From: an uncultured Collinsella sp.
Lineage (GTDB): Bacteria; Actinomycetota; Coriobacteriia; Coriobacteriales; Coriobacteriaceae
Length of the DNA: 64,000 bases
Assembly (NCBI GenBank): GCA_958451615.1
Contig: CAUDQR010000003.1
Location: 91,236 to 155,235, forward strand
Reading direction: 5' to 3'
Shown here: in pieces, positions 17,812-26,471 of the stretch
Layout: every line of letters starts with the position of its first letter
Position numbering within the stretch: position 1 is the stretch's first letter
Translations under genes and position numbers: made by a program
The notes under the pieces: model-generated
The model's input: the letters and a program-made list of their open reading frames with translations, nothing else
The model's database searches: none
What the model was told of the DNA's origin: nothing

Positions 17812-19449
17812 CTAGCGCTCGTAAATCAAGTTGCCTGCCAGGTAGGTGGCTTGGACCTTGGCGGCTTGGAGATCCTGGGGGTCGATGGTGAGCGGGTTTT
17901 GGTCCAGGACTACCAGGTCGGCATACTTGCCGGGCTCCAAGCTGCCGAGGTTTTGCTCGTCGCCCGCTGCATAGGCGCTGCCCAGGGTGTAGTTGCGCAG
18001 GGCTGTTGCTGCATCGATGCGCTCGCTCGGCAGCCAGCCACCCTCGGGCCAGTGGCTTTTGGGGTCCTGGCGTGTGATAGCCGTGTAGAGCACGTTCATG
18101 CTGGTAACGGGCGTGATAGGGCTGTCGGTACCGAAGGCTTGGCGAATGCCGCGCTGCTTATAGGTCGCGAACGGCCACATGATGCGGCTGCGTTCCAGGC
18201 CCAGGTCGCGCTCCGGACCACCTGGGTCGAGCGTGATGTGGCAGGGTTGGCTCGAGGCAAGGATGTTGAGCTTGCGCAGGCGATCGATGTCCTGAGGCAG
18301 CAAATTCTCCAGGTGCTCGAGCGTGTTATGGCCGTGCTGGGGCAGGCCGTACAGTTCGGCCGCTTCCTCGAAGATATCGAGCGCGGCATGGATGGCACCG
18401 TCGCCAATGACGTGGATGCGCACGGTGTGGCCGCGCTCCGCGGCAGCCAGAACTAGCTTGCGCATGCGCTCGGCGGGAACCGTCAGACGGCCCTGGTCGC
18501 CCGGGAAGCGCGGATTGGTATAGGGCTCGGTGAGATATGCCGTGTGTTCGCTCGACACGCCGTCGAAGAACTGCTTAAAGCCCGGCGCCGAGAGCAGCAC
18601 ATTGTTCGCGTAACGTGCCTGCAGCTCTTCCAAGCGCGACTGGTCATCCAGCAGCGTGGGGAACAGATGGGCTCGGATGCCCAACTTGCCGGTTGCCTGT
18701 AGTTTGTCGTAGACGTCGTCGCGGATAAAGTCGCAGCCCGGCATGGGCATGAGCGACATATCGCAGATTGAGGTGATGCCTTGCTCTGCCATACGCTTCA
18801 TCTGGTCGGCGTAAGCGCTCGCGATGCGGTCCTCGCCCAGCCACTCCAGGCAGCGCGGCAGCAGCTGCATGGCAGCCGCCTCGTGCGCAATGCCCGTGAG
18901 TTCGCCGTTTGCGTCCTTGTCGTAGCTGCCGCCCGCTGGCGGCTCGCTGTCGCGCGAGACGCCGAGCGCCTCGAGCGCGCGGCTGTTGAGCCACAGCGTG
19001 TGCCCGTCGCCCGAATACATAACGCAGGGGCGATCGGGGAATGCCGCATCGAGCGACGCCTTGGTAGGATGCTCGGGCGGGTCCCAACGGTAGTCGCGCC
19101 AGCCCTGCGTCACAACCCAAGCGTCATCGGGCAGGTCCTGGGAAAACTCGAGCGCGTGCTGTACCAGTGCTGCCTCGGACGTGCCCATATCCATGAGCAT
19201 GTACGGCGAGGCGCCAACCGAGGTATGGAAGAAGTGCAGATGCGCGTCATGGAAGCCAGGGCAGACAAACTGGTCGCCATAGTCGACGACGGGCGTTGCG
19301 GCAGGAGCCGCGGCGATCACATCGTCGGGCTTGCCGACCGCGACGATACGGTCGCCCGCGATGGCAATCGCCAGCTCACGGGCATCATCGATGCCGTCTT
19401 GTGCGGTAAAGACGTTCTTGGAGCGGATTATCCGATCGATATGTTGCAT
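17812..19449 (-). CDS. Metal-dependent amidohydrolase, YtcJ type
   Basis: A 545-residue amidohydrolase of the YtcJ / N-substituted formamide deformylase group. GFHDAHLHF (65-73) provides the metal-binding HxH; further conserved histidines occur in VRIHVIGDGAIH and ITLDPGGPERDL; AFGTDSPITPVTSM supplies the catalytic Asp; SLEPGKYADLVVLDQNP is the standard C-terminal beta-sandwich stretch. The substrate is unknown. Three close ATGs exist at 19449, 19455 and 19461; GGGGA fits the 19449 one best. It is transcribed divergently from the M20 peptidase gene, suggesting a joint role in acyl-amino-acid use. Confidence 0.82.
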   Translation of the reverse strand: MQHIDRIIRSKNVFTAQDGIDDARELAIAIAGDRIVAVGKPDDVIAAAPAATPVVDYGDQFVCPGFHDAHLHFFHTSVGASPYMLMDMGTSEAALVQHALEFSQDLPDDAWVVTQGWRDYRWDPPEHPTKASLDAAFPDRPCVMYSGDGHTLWLNSRALEALGVSRDSEPPAGGSYDKDANGELTGIAHEAAAMQLLPRCLEWLGEDRIASAYADQMKRMAEQGITSICDMSLMPMPGCDFIRDDVYDKLQATGKLGIRAHLFPTLLDDQSRLEELQARYANNVLLSAPGFKQFFDGVSSEHTAYLTEPYTNPRFPGDQGRLTVPAERMRKLVLAAAERGHTVRIHVIGDGAIHAALDIFEEAAELYGLPQHGHNTLEHLENLLPQDIDRLRKLNILASSQPCHITLDPGGPERDLGLERSRIMWPFATYKQRGIRQAFGTDSPITPVTSMNVLYTAITRQDPKSHWPEGGWLPSERIDAATALRNYTLGSAYAAGDEQNLGSLEPGKYADLVVLDQNPLTIDPQDLQAAKVQATYLAGNLIYER

Positions 19450-19617
19450 GGGCATCCCCATCTCTGGCAGGAAATTCAACACCCCCGAGTGTACTCCCCC
19501 ACTCTTGTTACTAAACCCCAAGCGGCAAACGGCTGCTTTGCCACGCCAAGTGGCAGGTGGCATACTGGAGGCAGCCTGTACGATTTTGCGATCAACCCAG
19601 CAAGGAGCAAATCGATC

Positions 19618-21081
19618 ATGACGAAGACCAAGGCACAGCAGATTATGGCAGCGACCGGGGTGCGAGCGGCTGACGACATCACCGCAGCCATCCAAGATAT
19701 CGCTGCCGAGTTTGAGCCCTACATCATCAAGCAGCGCCGCCACTTCCATAAGCACCCGGAGCTGAGCCTCGCCGAGGAGCGCACGACTTCTGACATCGCC
19801 AATCAGCTCGATGCCATGAATATCCCCTATGAGCGCCCCCTTAAGACGGGCCTGGTGGCAACCCTTCGCGGCACCGCGCCCGATGCCTACCGCGAGGACG
19901 GCACGCCGCGCCGCCGCATCCTGCTGCGCGCCGACATCGACGCCCTGCCCGTTACCGAGCAGACCGGCGAGGAGTTTGCTAGCGTCAACGAGGGCTGCAT
20001 GCACGCCTGCGGCCACGACTGCCACATCGCCATGATGCTCGGCACGCTGCAGATTCTGCGCCATATGACCGACGACATCCACGGCGAGGTCCGCATCGTC
20101 TTCCAGCCCAGTGAGGAAAACGGCCAGGGCGCCAAGCTCATGATCGGCACAGGTGTGCTCGACGGCGTCGATGGCGCCTACGCCGCGCATATCTGGAGCG
20201 AGGTCGATGCCGGCACCGTAAGCTGCGAGCCCGGTCCACGCATGGCCAACACCGACTGGTTCCGCATCGACGTACGCGGCACCTCATGCCACGGCGCCAT
20301 GCCCCAGCGCGGCCACGACGCCGTTATGGTTGCCGCCGAGATTGTCAACGCCTTGCAGACTATCGTTTCGCGCGAGATTAGCCCCTACGAGCCGGCGGTC
20401 ATCACCGTCGGCGAGCTGCACGGCGGCACCGCGCGCAACGTTATTGCCGGCACGGCCTACCTCGCCGGCACGGTGCGCACCTACGGAGATTCGACCCACG
20501 AGGAAATGCCGGAGCTTATGCGCCGCATCGTGGAGCATACTGCGGCAGCCTTGGGCGCCGAGGCAGAGCTCACCGACTACACCATCGCCAACTACAAGGT
20601 CGAAAATGACGCGGCCTCGAGCGAGCGCTGCCGTCAGGCTGTAATTAAATGTCTCGGCCCCGCCGGCCAAGGCCATTATCGCGGCACGCTCTCGGGCGAG
20701 GATTTTTCGGAGTACCTGCGCCGCGTACCGGGTGTGCTCGCCTTTGTAGGTACGCGCAACCCCAAGATTGGCGCCACGTACGCCCAACATTCCTGCTTTT
20801 ACAAGATTGACGAGACCGTACTGGCCAAGGGTTCCATGGTGGCCGCCCAGTATGCCATCGACTTTTTGGCCGAGCCCACGCAAGAGGAGCTCGACGGCCC
20901 CACGATCGCCGCGGTTGCCGAGACCAACCCCGACTTGGCCGCCAGGCTGCGCTCTGCCAAGGCGACTGCCGCTGAGGCGCGCGACGCCATGCACGATGCT
21001 CGCACCGCCCGCCATGCCGCGATCAAGGGCATCCACGAAGCTCGCGCCGCCGCTCGCCGCGAGGAGAAGCACGACGAGTAG
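19618..21081 (+). CDS. M20D-family amidohydrolase / N-acyl-amino-acid hydrolase
   Basis: A 487-residue metallopeptidase of the hippurate hydrolase / N-acyl-L-amino-acid amidohydrolase group. RADIDALPV (104-112), HACGHDCH (129-136) and FQPSEENGQGA contain the metal ligands and catalytic Glu. Typical family length is about 400; the last 75 residues form an added Ala/Arg-rich, probably helical tail after the final catalytic segment. The start is set by CAAGGAGCA about 10 nt upstream of MTKTK. It probably cleaves acyl groups from amino acids in the cytoplasm. Confidence 0.87.
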   Translation: MTKTKAQQIMAATGVRAADDITAAIQDIAAEFEPYIIKQRRHFHKHPELSLAEERTTSDIANQLDAMNIPYERPLKTGLVATLRGTAPDAYREDGTPRRRILLRADIDALPVTEQTGEEFASVNEGCMHACGHDCHIAMMLGTLQILRHMTDDIHGEVRIVFQPSEENGQGAKLMIGTGVLDGVDGAYAAHIWSEVDAGTVSCEPGPRMANTDWFRIDVRGTSCHGAMPQRGHDAVMVAAEIVNALQTIVSREISPYEPAVITVGELHGGTARNVIAGTAYLAGTVRTYGDSTHEEMPELMRRIVEHTAAALGAEAELTDYTIANYKVENDAASSERCRQAVIKCLGPAGQGHYRGTLSGEDFSEYLRRVPGVLAFVGTRNPKIGATYAQHSCFYKIDETVLAKGSMVAAQYAIDFLAEPTQEELDGPTIAAVAETNPDLAARLRSAKATAAEARDAMHDARTARHAAIKGIHEARAAARREEKHDE

Positions 21082-21126
21082 TCGATTCGCGACTATCTCG
21101 CAGTCATAGCCGCATCGCGATGTCAA

Positions 21127-21163
21127 AGCGGGGGCGAACGCTATCTCAACGTTCGCCCCCGCT
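21127..21163. terminator. Bidirectional terminator
   Basis: Perfect 14-bp arms AGCGGGGGCGAACG / CGTTCGCCCCCGCT with a 9-nt loop between two convergent genes (M20 peptidase and the zinc-ribbon protein). Confidence 0.75.
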
Positions 21164-21221
21164 CATTTGTCAGGCTCTATTTCTACCATTTCTCCCCGTC
21201 CCCAAATGGCAGGCGGCAGGG

Positions 21222-22472
21222 CTACTCGTCCTGAGGGTCCTCGTCGGAACTTGACTCGGGTTCGGGTTCGGGCTCAGGCTCAGGCGTCGGCTCGGGCTCG
21301 GGCTCGGGCACCGGCGCAGGCTCAGGCTCGGGTGCAGGCGCCGACTCGGGCGCGGGCGCAGCATCCGGAGCGCTATAGCCCGAAGGAGCGGCCTTCTTCT
21401 CAAACGGCAGCACAAACGTCAGGACGTCGTCCTTGTCTTCGTCGGCCCACTCGCTTGCGTAGCGCGCCACCCAGTAGCCAACGGCACGATGCTTGAGCAT
21501 GCTGCCAAAGACCGTAAGAAATACGGTGACGAATGCGATCAGCACCAGAAACGGCACGAGCGTGACGCCGCCGCCGGAAACGATTGCCTCAATAACCGTG
21601 GGGCGGTAGTAGTAGCTATACATACCAACAGAGGCAATGGCGCCAAAGACGGCCGTCAAGATCCATGTGATGACGTTGGCGATCAGGCCCGTCAAAAACT
21701 CGGGAATAAACGAAGCGCAGAACAGCTTAGTCTTATTGTTCTTAAAGGCCGCCCAGACCTTATCGAGCGAAAACGCGCTCTCAACGCGACCGGTCACCGC
21801 AAAGTGCATCACGGCGATGTCGGCGAACATCTTAAAGAAGACGCCCAGGACCGCCGAAGCGATCAGAGCCAGGACAAGCAGGCCCAGCGAGCCAAACAGC
21901 GCGGCCTCGAGCGCATAGGAGCCGTAGTAAGAGTACGAACCTGCGGCGCCGAGCGCAACGCCCTCAATTACCGAGAGCACTACACCAATAACGGGAATGG
22001 CAGCAATGACCTTGAGCACGCTCGAGATGACGCCCGAAAAGACTCCGAGACCAAACGACGTGGAGCGCATCAACGGACGGTCGATGCCGTCATCGACCTT
22101 GAGCGACAGGTCGCGGCCCCATTCGATGCCAAAGCCAGAACCGCACGCGCTTGCCACACAGGCTGCCAAAAAGCCGATAGCAGCCGCGATACCGCCGATA
22201 ACGGGAATGAACAGCACGAGCACCGACACGACGCAGATAAGCGCCGGCAAAAAGGCGATCTGGCACACGCGCTGTAGTACGCCCGGCATCTTGGTCATAT
22301 CCTCAAACGCTTGAGCCACACAGCCCTTGGGCACGTTGACCACGGGCGGCTGCGTCATGACCTGCTGAGGCTGCCCCTGAGGAGCCGCACCGGCCGCTGC
22401 ATTAGGAGCACCACACGCGCCACAGAACTTGTCGTTATCGCCCATGGGAGCGCCACACTGCGAACAGAACAT
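21222..22472 (-). CDS. Zinc-ribbon multi-pass membrane protein with Pro-Glu repeat tail
   Basis: A 416-residue protein of unknown role. MFCSQCGAPMGDNDKFCGAC (1-20) is a CxxC..CxxC zinc ribbon followed by a Gln/Pro linker. From about 65 to 350 come several hydrophobic segments resembling DUF4013-type membrane proteins. The C-terminus (about 365-410) is a run of PEPEP/APAPE repeats encoded by near-perfect GGCTCG-type hexamers. It starts at the ATG before FCSQCG, with AAGGG about 9 nt upstream. It stands alone, convergent with the M20 gene. Confidence 0.7.
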   Translation of the reverse strand: MFCSQCGAPMGDNDKFCGACGAPNAAAGAAPQGQPQQVMTQPPVVNVPKGCVAQAFEDMTKMPGVLQRVCQIAFLPALICVVSVLVLFIPVIGGIAAAIGFLAACVASACGSGFGIEWGRDLSLKVDDGIDRPLMRSTSFGLGVFSGVISSVLKVIAAIPVIGVVLSVIEGVALGAAGSYSYYGSYALEAALFGSLGLLVLALIASAVLGVFFKMFADIAVMHFAVTGRVESAFSLDKVWAAFKNNKTKLFCASFIPEFLTGLIANVITWILTAVFGAIASVGMYSYYYRPTVIEAIVSGGGVTLVPFLVLIAFVTVFLTVFGSMLKHRAVGYWVARYASEWADEDKDDVLTFVLPFEKKAAPSGYSAPDAAPAPESAPAPEPEPAPVPEPEPEPTPEPEPEPEPESSSDEDPQDE

Positions 22473-22621
22473 CGAAATCATCCCTTCGTATCTTGAGCGA
22501 ATCACCTGGATCGCAAACGATGTCTTGTCATCATTATCACCCAGTGTGAGGACAAATTCTCCTAGATGACGTTTTTGCAACGCGCAGGGCGTTATTTGAT
22601 TGTTAGACGAGCGCGCTCGCG

Positions 22622-23644
22622 TTAGTTCGTTCCGCGGAAGCCCTTGCCGACGATCTCGGAGCTGTCAACGATCGTGATAAAGGCACCAGGATCGACCTCG
22701 CGCGCGTAGCGACGCAGCTGCACGGCCTCGCGGCGGCTTAGCACGCTCATGATCACCGTCACGCACTTGCCCGAGAAGGCGCCGTAGCCGCGGCTGATGG
22801 TCGCCGTACGGTTGAGATGCTTGACGATGAACTCCTCGACCTTAAGGGGTTCGGAGCAAATGATCGTGCAGACCTTACGAAGGTGAATGCTCTCGATGGC
22901 CTTGTCGACCACAAGCGTCTTGGCAAACAGGCCGAGCACGCAATACAGGCCGACGCGCGGGCCATACAAAAAGGCCGCGATAGTTACGATGCCGATATCG
23001 ACCAGCAGCAACGCGCGGCCAATCTCGAGCGTGGTGCGGCGTTTGAGGATCATGGCCAGAATGTCCGTGCCACCCGTCGAGGCGCCAATATCGAAGACGA
23101 TGGCGCTGCCGAGGGCCGGCAGAATCACGGCAAAGCACAGGTCGAGCCACATATCGCCCGTCATCGAGACATCGGTCGGGATAAAGAGCTCAAACAGCGA
23201 GACGTAGGCCGAAAGCGCAAAGGAGGCAAAGACGCTCCACAGGATTGCCTTACGCTCCAAAAAGATAAAGCCCAAGATGACCAGGACCGCGTTGATAATC
23301 CACATAAAGACGCCGACGGGCAGAGTCGGGAACAGCGTAGAAAGAATGACCGACACACCCGAGGTGCCGCCGAAGGCAAAGTGATTGGGCGTTTTGAAAG
23401 CCACGATGGCAAAGGCCGTGAGGATCAGGCCCAGGTTGAGCTCGGCAAAAAAGCGCGGAAAGCCTGGTTCCTGGCTGCGCTTGCGGCCGGCGCGTTCGCC
23501 TTGCTCAATAACATCGCGATCGACAACGCGCTCCATCGGCACCACCGGAGGACGATGCACCTCCTCGGCAGCACGCGATGCCGCCTCTGCCGCAGCGGCC
23601 TCAATCGCCCATGCCTTGCTTTCTGTTTCGTGCTCGTCAGCCAT
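22622..23644 (-). CDS. YitT-family membrane protein with DUF2179 domain
   Basis: A 340-residue member of the YitT/DUF161 family: about five or six membrane helices (75-270), with HFAFGGTSGVSVILS and DIGASTGGTDILAMIL as the repeated Gly-rich half motifs, then a soluble DUF2179 domain (about 275-335, GYGAFSGKCVTVIMSVLSRR..IVDSSEIVGKGF). A charged 55-residue cytoplasmic N-terminus precedes. Function is uncertain (transport has been suggested for the family). GAGGAG lies upstream of the ATG. Confidence 0.85.
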   Translation of the reverse strand: MADEHETESKAWAIEAAAAEAASRAAEEVHRPPVVPMERVVDRDVIEQGERAGRKRSQEPGFPRFFAELNLGLILTAFAIVAFKTPNHFAFGGTSGVSVILSTLFPTLPVGVFMWIINAVLVILGFIFLERKAILWSVFASFALSAYVSLFELFIPTDVSMTGDMWLDLCFAVILPALGSAIVFDIGASTGGTDILAMILKRRTTLEIGRALLLVDIGIVTIAAFLYGPRVGLYCVLGLFAKTLVVDKAIESIHLRKVCTIICSEPLKVEEFIVKHLNRTATISRGYGAFSGKCVTVIMSVLSRREAVQLRRYAREVDPGAFITIVDSSEIVGKGFRGTN

Positions 23645-23761
23645 TACGGCAACTCCTCGTTAACAATTTGGAAACAATGCGCCCATTAGGGTAACGCGGA
23701 ACGCGGCAATTGCAACCCTTAGTTAGACGAGCGGTATGCCCGCATCGGGGGCATACAAAGA

Positions 23762-23801
23762 ACGGCCGGCCGCGCATGTTCCTGCGCGGCCGGCCGTTTG
23801 A
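23762..23801 (-). terminator. Strong hairpin terminator after asp23
   Basis: Arms ACGGCCGGCCGCGCA / TGCGCGGCCGGCCGT, 15 bp perfect, 6-nt loop, downstream of the AmaP-DUF2273-Asp23 operon. Confidence 0.7.
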
Positions 23802-23816
23802 CGTTTTCGCAGATAA

Positions 23817-23853
23817 AACCTGCCAAAATAAACCTGTCCCTTTTTGGCAGGTT
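23817..23853. repeat. Dispersed small hairpin element (GGGACAGG family)
   Basis: AACCTGCCAAAA and TTTTGGCAGGTT enclose AAACCTGTCCCT. One of several look-alike hairpins in the window (26.4, 28.7, 47.4, 48.2 and 57.2 kb). It touches the asp23 stop codon. Confidence 0.65.
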
Positions 23854-24373
23854 ACTCGTGCTGGTTGGTGCGGCGTTCGTACTCCTCGGGGGTGATGACA
23901 TCCTCGATGCGCAGGTTGACGCCTGCCACCTCAAGGCCGGTCATCGCGGCGAGGCGCTCGGTCACACGCGCCTTAACGTCGTCGAAAATCGCAGGCGCGT
24001 AGGCGCCATACTCGATAATGACGGAAATGTTGACGACCACGCGGTTGTCATCGGTGACCTCGACCGTCACGCCCTTGGTCAGGTTCTCGGCACCAAACTG
24101 CTCCTGTACAAAGTGCATGAGGTTGCCCTTCATGCCCAAGACGTGCGGCACCTCGCGAGTGGCCATGGCGACGATCTTCTCGATCACGCCGTTGGAATAG
24201 GTCAGCGAGTCCTCGGACTCGTCAGCCTCCTCGTCGTCCTCGTCAACCTCGTCTTCGGATTCGGCCTCGACAAGCGCCTCGTCCTCGAGCGTCACATCCT
24301 CAGCTTCGGCGACGACCGCCTCGTTCTCCTCGAGCTCGGTATCGGCCACATCGACCTTCGTATTAAAAGCCAT
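23852..24373 (-). CDS. Asp23/Gls24-family envelope stress protein
   Basis: A 173-residue protein. The first ~65 residues are very acidic (Glu/Asp-rich); the Asp23 domain runs from about 65 to 160 with YSNGVIEKIVAMATREVPHV, VTDDNRVVVNISVIIEYG and RVTERLAAMTGLEVAGVNLR. Asp23 proteins sit under the cell membrane and support envelope integrity. It is the third gene of a cluster with an AmaP-like anchor and a DUF2273-like protein, the same partners as in Firmicutes. The acidic N-terminal extension is unusual. Confidence 0.88.
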   Translation of the reverse strand: MAFNTKVDVADTELEENEAVVAEAEDVTLEDEALVEAESEDEVDEDDEEADESEDSLTYSNGVIEKIVAMATREVPHVLGMKGNLMHFVQEQFGAENLTKGVTVEVTDDNRVVVNISVIIEYGAYAPAIFDDVKARVTERLAAMTGLEVAGVNLRIEDVITPEEYERRTNQHE

Positions 24374-24417
24374 GGTTCCTCCTTATGCCTGCCGCGGATG
24401 CGACAGTCGAATACATA

Positions 24418-24795
24418 TTAGCGGCCGCTAAACAGACGGCCGAAGAAGTTGACGATCCCGTTTTCGCCATCGCGAATCTGGCCGATCACAGCCCCGATCA
24501 GCACGAAGAATGCGATGACCAGCGTGTCCCACAGGCCGAGCGTGAGCACCAACACGGCGAGGATAAAACCGGCGACGGCGCCGAGCGTGGTGTTGGGATG
24601 ACGCACAGCATAGCTCCAGATGGCAGCGCCCGTACCCTTGATGAGACCCATAGCCTCGTCAAAATCGTCGACGGCCGCGTCACGCGACTCGGTGCCCTCT
24701 ACCTTGGGATCGACGACCTCGCCTGCCGGCGCGACGCTCTGATCGATAGTCAGGCGCGGGGTGCGGACGGTCTTATCTTGATTGGTATCACTCAC
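24418..24795 (-). CDS. DUF2273-like small membrane protein
   Basis: A 125-residue protein with a disordered first half and two adjacent hydrophobic helices (about 72-105; TLGAVAGFILAVLVLTLGLW), ending VNFFGRLFSGR. Size, hairpin topology and location between AmaP and Asp23 fit the DUF2273 family. Starts at GTG 24795 (SDTNQDK) with GGAGG 6 nt upstream; this start overlaps the end of the preceding gene by 8 bp, indicating coupling. Confidence 0.75.
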   Translation of the reverse strand: MSDTNQDKTVRTPRLTIDQSVAPAGEVVDPKVEGTESRDAAVDDFDEAMGLIKGTGAAIWSYAVRHPNTTLGAVAGFILAVLVLTLGLWDTLVIAFFVLIGAVIGQIRDGENGIVNFFGRLFSGR

Positions 24796-25333
24796 CGGAA
24801 ACCTCCACGGTCTGGACGGTAGTCTTGGACGGCAAAAAACGGACGCGCGTAGTCGTACCCGGCGTGCCGAGCATGGTGTCGCAAGCTTCCTCGATGCGCT
24901 GCCGCATCGCGGTAGCCAGAGATGCCACGTCCTTATCGTCAAGCGCGATAGCCTCGACCTTAAAACGGACGTGCGAATCGTCGGAGCCTTGGACGCGGGC
25001 CTCGACATGCTCGACCATCACGCGGTCGTCACGCTCGGCAGCAGCCCTGGCGCACGAAGAAAGCGCCGCAAGGGTAACCTCGATATTGCGCTCCCCCGCC
25101 GGATGTACGCAGGACGGTTCGCGACGCGCGAACATCAGACGGAAAAAGCTCAGCAGTACGCCAAGCGCCACGACGCCGGCGCACGCCGTCACGACGATGC
25201 GCGGCATGGGGTCGCGCATCAGCAGCATAAAGCGATACGTATACGGCCCCCAAAACTGGCAGACAAGCGTACCCAGCGCCACGATGGTGGCGGCAAGATA
25301 CACGATCGCTAGGGCTCGTTTGAGTACGCGCAC
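24788..25333 (-). CDS. AmaP-like membrane anchor for Asp23
   Basis: A 181-residue protein with two N-terminal membrane helices (about 7-27 and 45-66) and a C-terminal domain (70-181) rich in beta-strand pattern that resembles the Asp23 fold (VMVEHVEARVQGSDDSHVRF). This is the layout of alkaline-shock membrane anchor AmaP. GTG start with GAAGGGAG upstream. First gene of the three-gene cluster; the general-stress reading rests on synteny. Confidence 0.75.
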   Translation of the reverse strand: MRVLKRALAIVYLAATIVALGTLVCQFWGPYTYRFMLLMRDPMPRIVVTACAGVVALGVLLSFFRLMFARREPSCVHPAGERNIEVTLAALSSCARAAAERDDRVMVEHVEARVQGSDDSHVRFKVEAIALDDKDVASLATAMRQRIEEACDTMLGTPGTTTRVRFLPSKTTVQTVEVSGE

Positions 25334-25387
25334 GCGGCGCTCCCTTCAAATCTCGGCTCTCGAAATGCAAAACGGTTCGCATCATTA

Positions 25388-25430
25388 TAAAAGAGCCGGG
25401 TCCGGTGCTCTACGCACGCGGATCCGGCTC
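25388..25430 (-). terminator. Terminator of yebC
   Basis: Arms GAGCCGGGTCCG / CGGATCCGGCTC (one mismatch) followed on the minus strand by TTTTATAATG, 70 bp after the yebC stop and before the AmaP gene. Confidence 0.75.
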
Positions 25431-25499
25431 ATCTATTCCACGAGACTTGCATGCTCGCTTCATTATGCCCAGATATGCACGGCTTAACCCGTGCGAGCG

Positions 25500-26306
25500 C
25501 TACTCCTCCTCGAGGGCAGCGATGACCTCGTCGGTCATGTCCATGGTGCTGTAAACATCCTGGACGTCGTCGAGCTCCTCAAGACGGTCGATGAGGCGCT
25601 GAACCTTCTTGGCGTCGGCGCCGGAGACCTCGGTCGGGGTGGTCGGGACCATGGTGGTCTCGGAGCCCTTGACCTGGACGCCCTGCTCCTCGAGCGCCTT
25701 GGAGACAGCCATGACCTCGTTGGCAGTAGTCCAGACGATCCACTCCTCGCCGGCATCCTCGTAGTCTTCGCCACCGGCCTCGGCGATGGCCATCATGAAC
25801 TCATCCTCGTCACCAGCAGCACCGTTGGCGATCATGGTCTCCTTCTTGGCGTTCTCGTCCAGGATCTCCTTGGCGACGACGATCTGGCCCTTGCGCTCAA
25901 ACTGGAAGGCGACGGAGCCGGAGGTGCCCAGGTTGCCACCAGCGTGGGAGAAGGCGGAACGGACATCAGCGGCAGTACGGTTGCGGTTGTCGGTCAGGCA
26001 GTCGACGTAGACGGCGACACCGGCGGGACCGTAGCCCTCGTACACGATGTTCTCGTAGACGGCAGCATCGGCGCCCGAACCAAAAGCCTTGTCGATAGCG
26101 GACTTGATCTTGTCCTTAGGCATGGACTGAGCCTTGGCCTTGGCAACGGCAGCGGCGAGGCTGGCGTTGTTCTCGGGCAGCGGGTCACCGCCGAGACGGG
26201 CAGCAACGGTGATGTTGCGGCTGAGCTTGGAGAAAAGGGCGGAACGCTTGGCGTCCTGCGCGCCCTTACGATGCTTGGTTGTGGCCCACTTAGAGTGTCC
26301 GGACAT
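25500..26306 (-). CDS. yebC: YebC/PmpR-family protein
   Basis: A 268-residue YebC/PmpR protein. MSGHSKWATTKHRKGAQDAK is the family N-terminus and GYGPAGVAVYVDCLTDNRNR the central signature. Members were described as DNA-binding regulators and more recently as factors easing ribosome stalling. At 268 residues it is longer than the usual ~240, from a loop (about 175-215) rich in Glu/Asp and Trp. Single gene, ends before a terminator. Confidence 0.93.
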   Translation of the reverse strand: MSGHSKWATTKHRKGAQDAKRSALFSKLSRNITVAARLGGDPLPENNASLAAAVAKAKAQSMPKDKIKSAIDKAFGSGADAAVYENIVYEGYGPAGVAVYVDCLTDNRNRTAADVRSAFSHAGGNLGTSGSVAFQFERKGQIVVAKEILDENAKKETMIANGAAGDEDEFMMAIAEAGGEDYEDAGEEWIVWTTANEVMAVSKALEEQGVQVKGSETTMVPTTPTEVSGADAKKVQRLIDRLEELDDVQDVYSTMDMTDEVIAALEEE

Positions 26307-26435
26307 ACGTGTCTCCTATCGGTTTCGACCTAAAGCCCAGCGCAGATGCTCGGGCAATATAAACAAACGTCGTTATGATATACCTACTGGCCTGCGAGAT
26401 AAACCCCAAAATGAAGGCGTCGTGATGATGCCACC

Positions 26436-26471
26436 CTTTGGTGCAAAGTAACCTGACCCCAATGCACCAAG
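26436..26471. repeat. Dispersed small hairpin element
   Basis: TTGGTGCA and TGCACCAA enclose AAGTAACCTGACCCCA; ACCTGACCCC matches the loop side of the other small hairpins. It abuts the stop codon of the 727-residue membrane protein gene. Confidence 0.5.
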
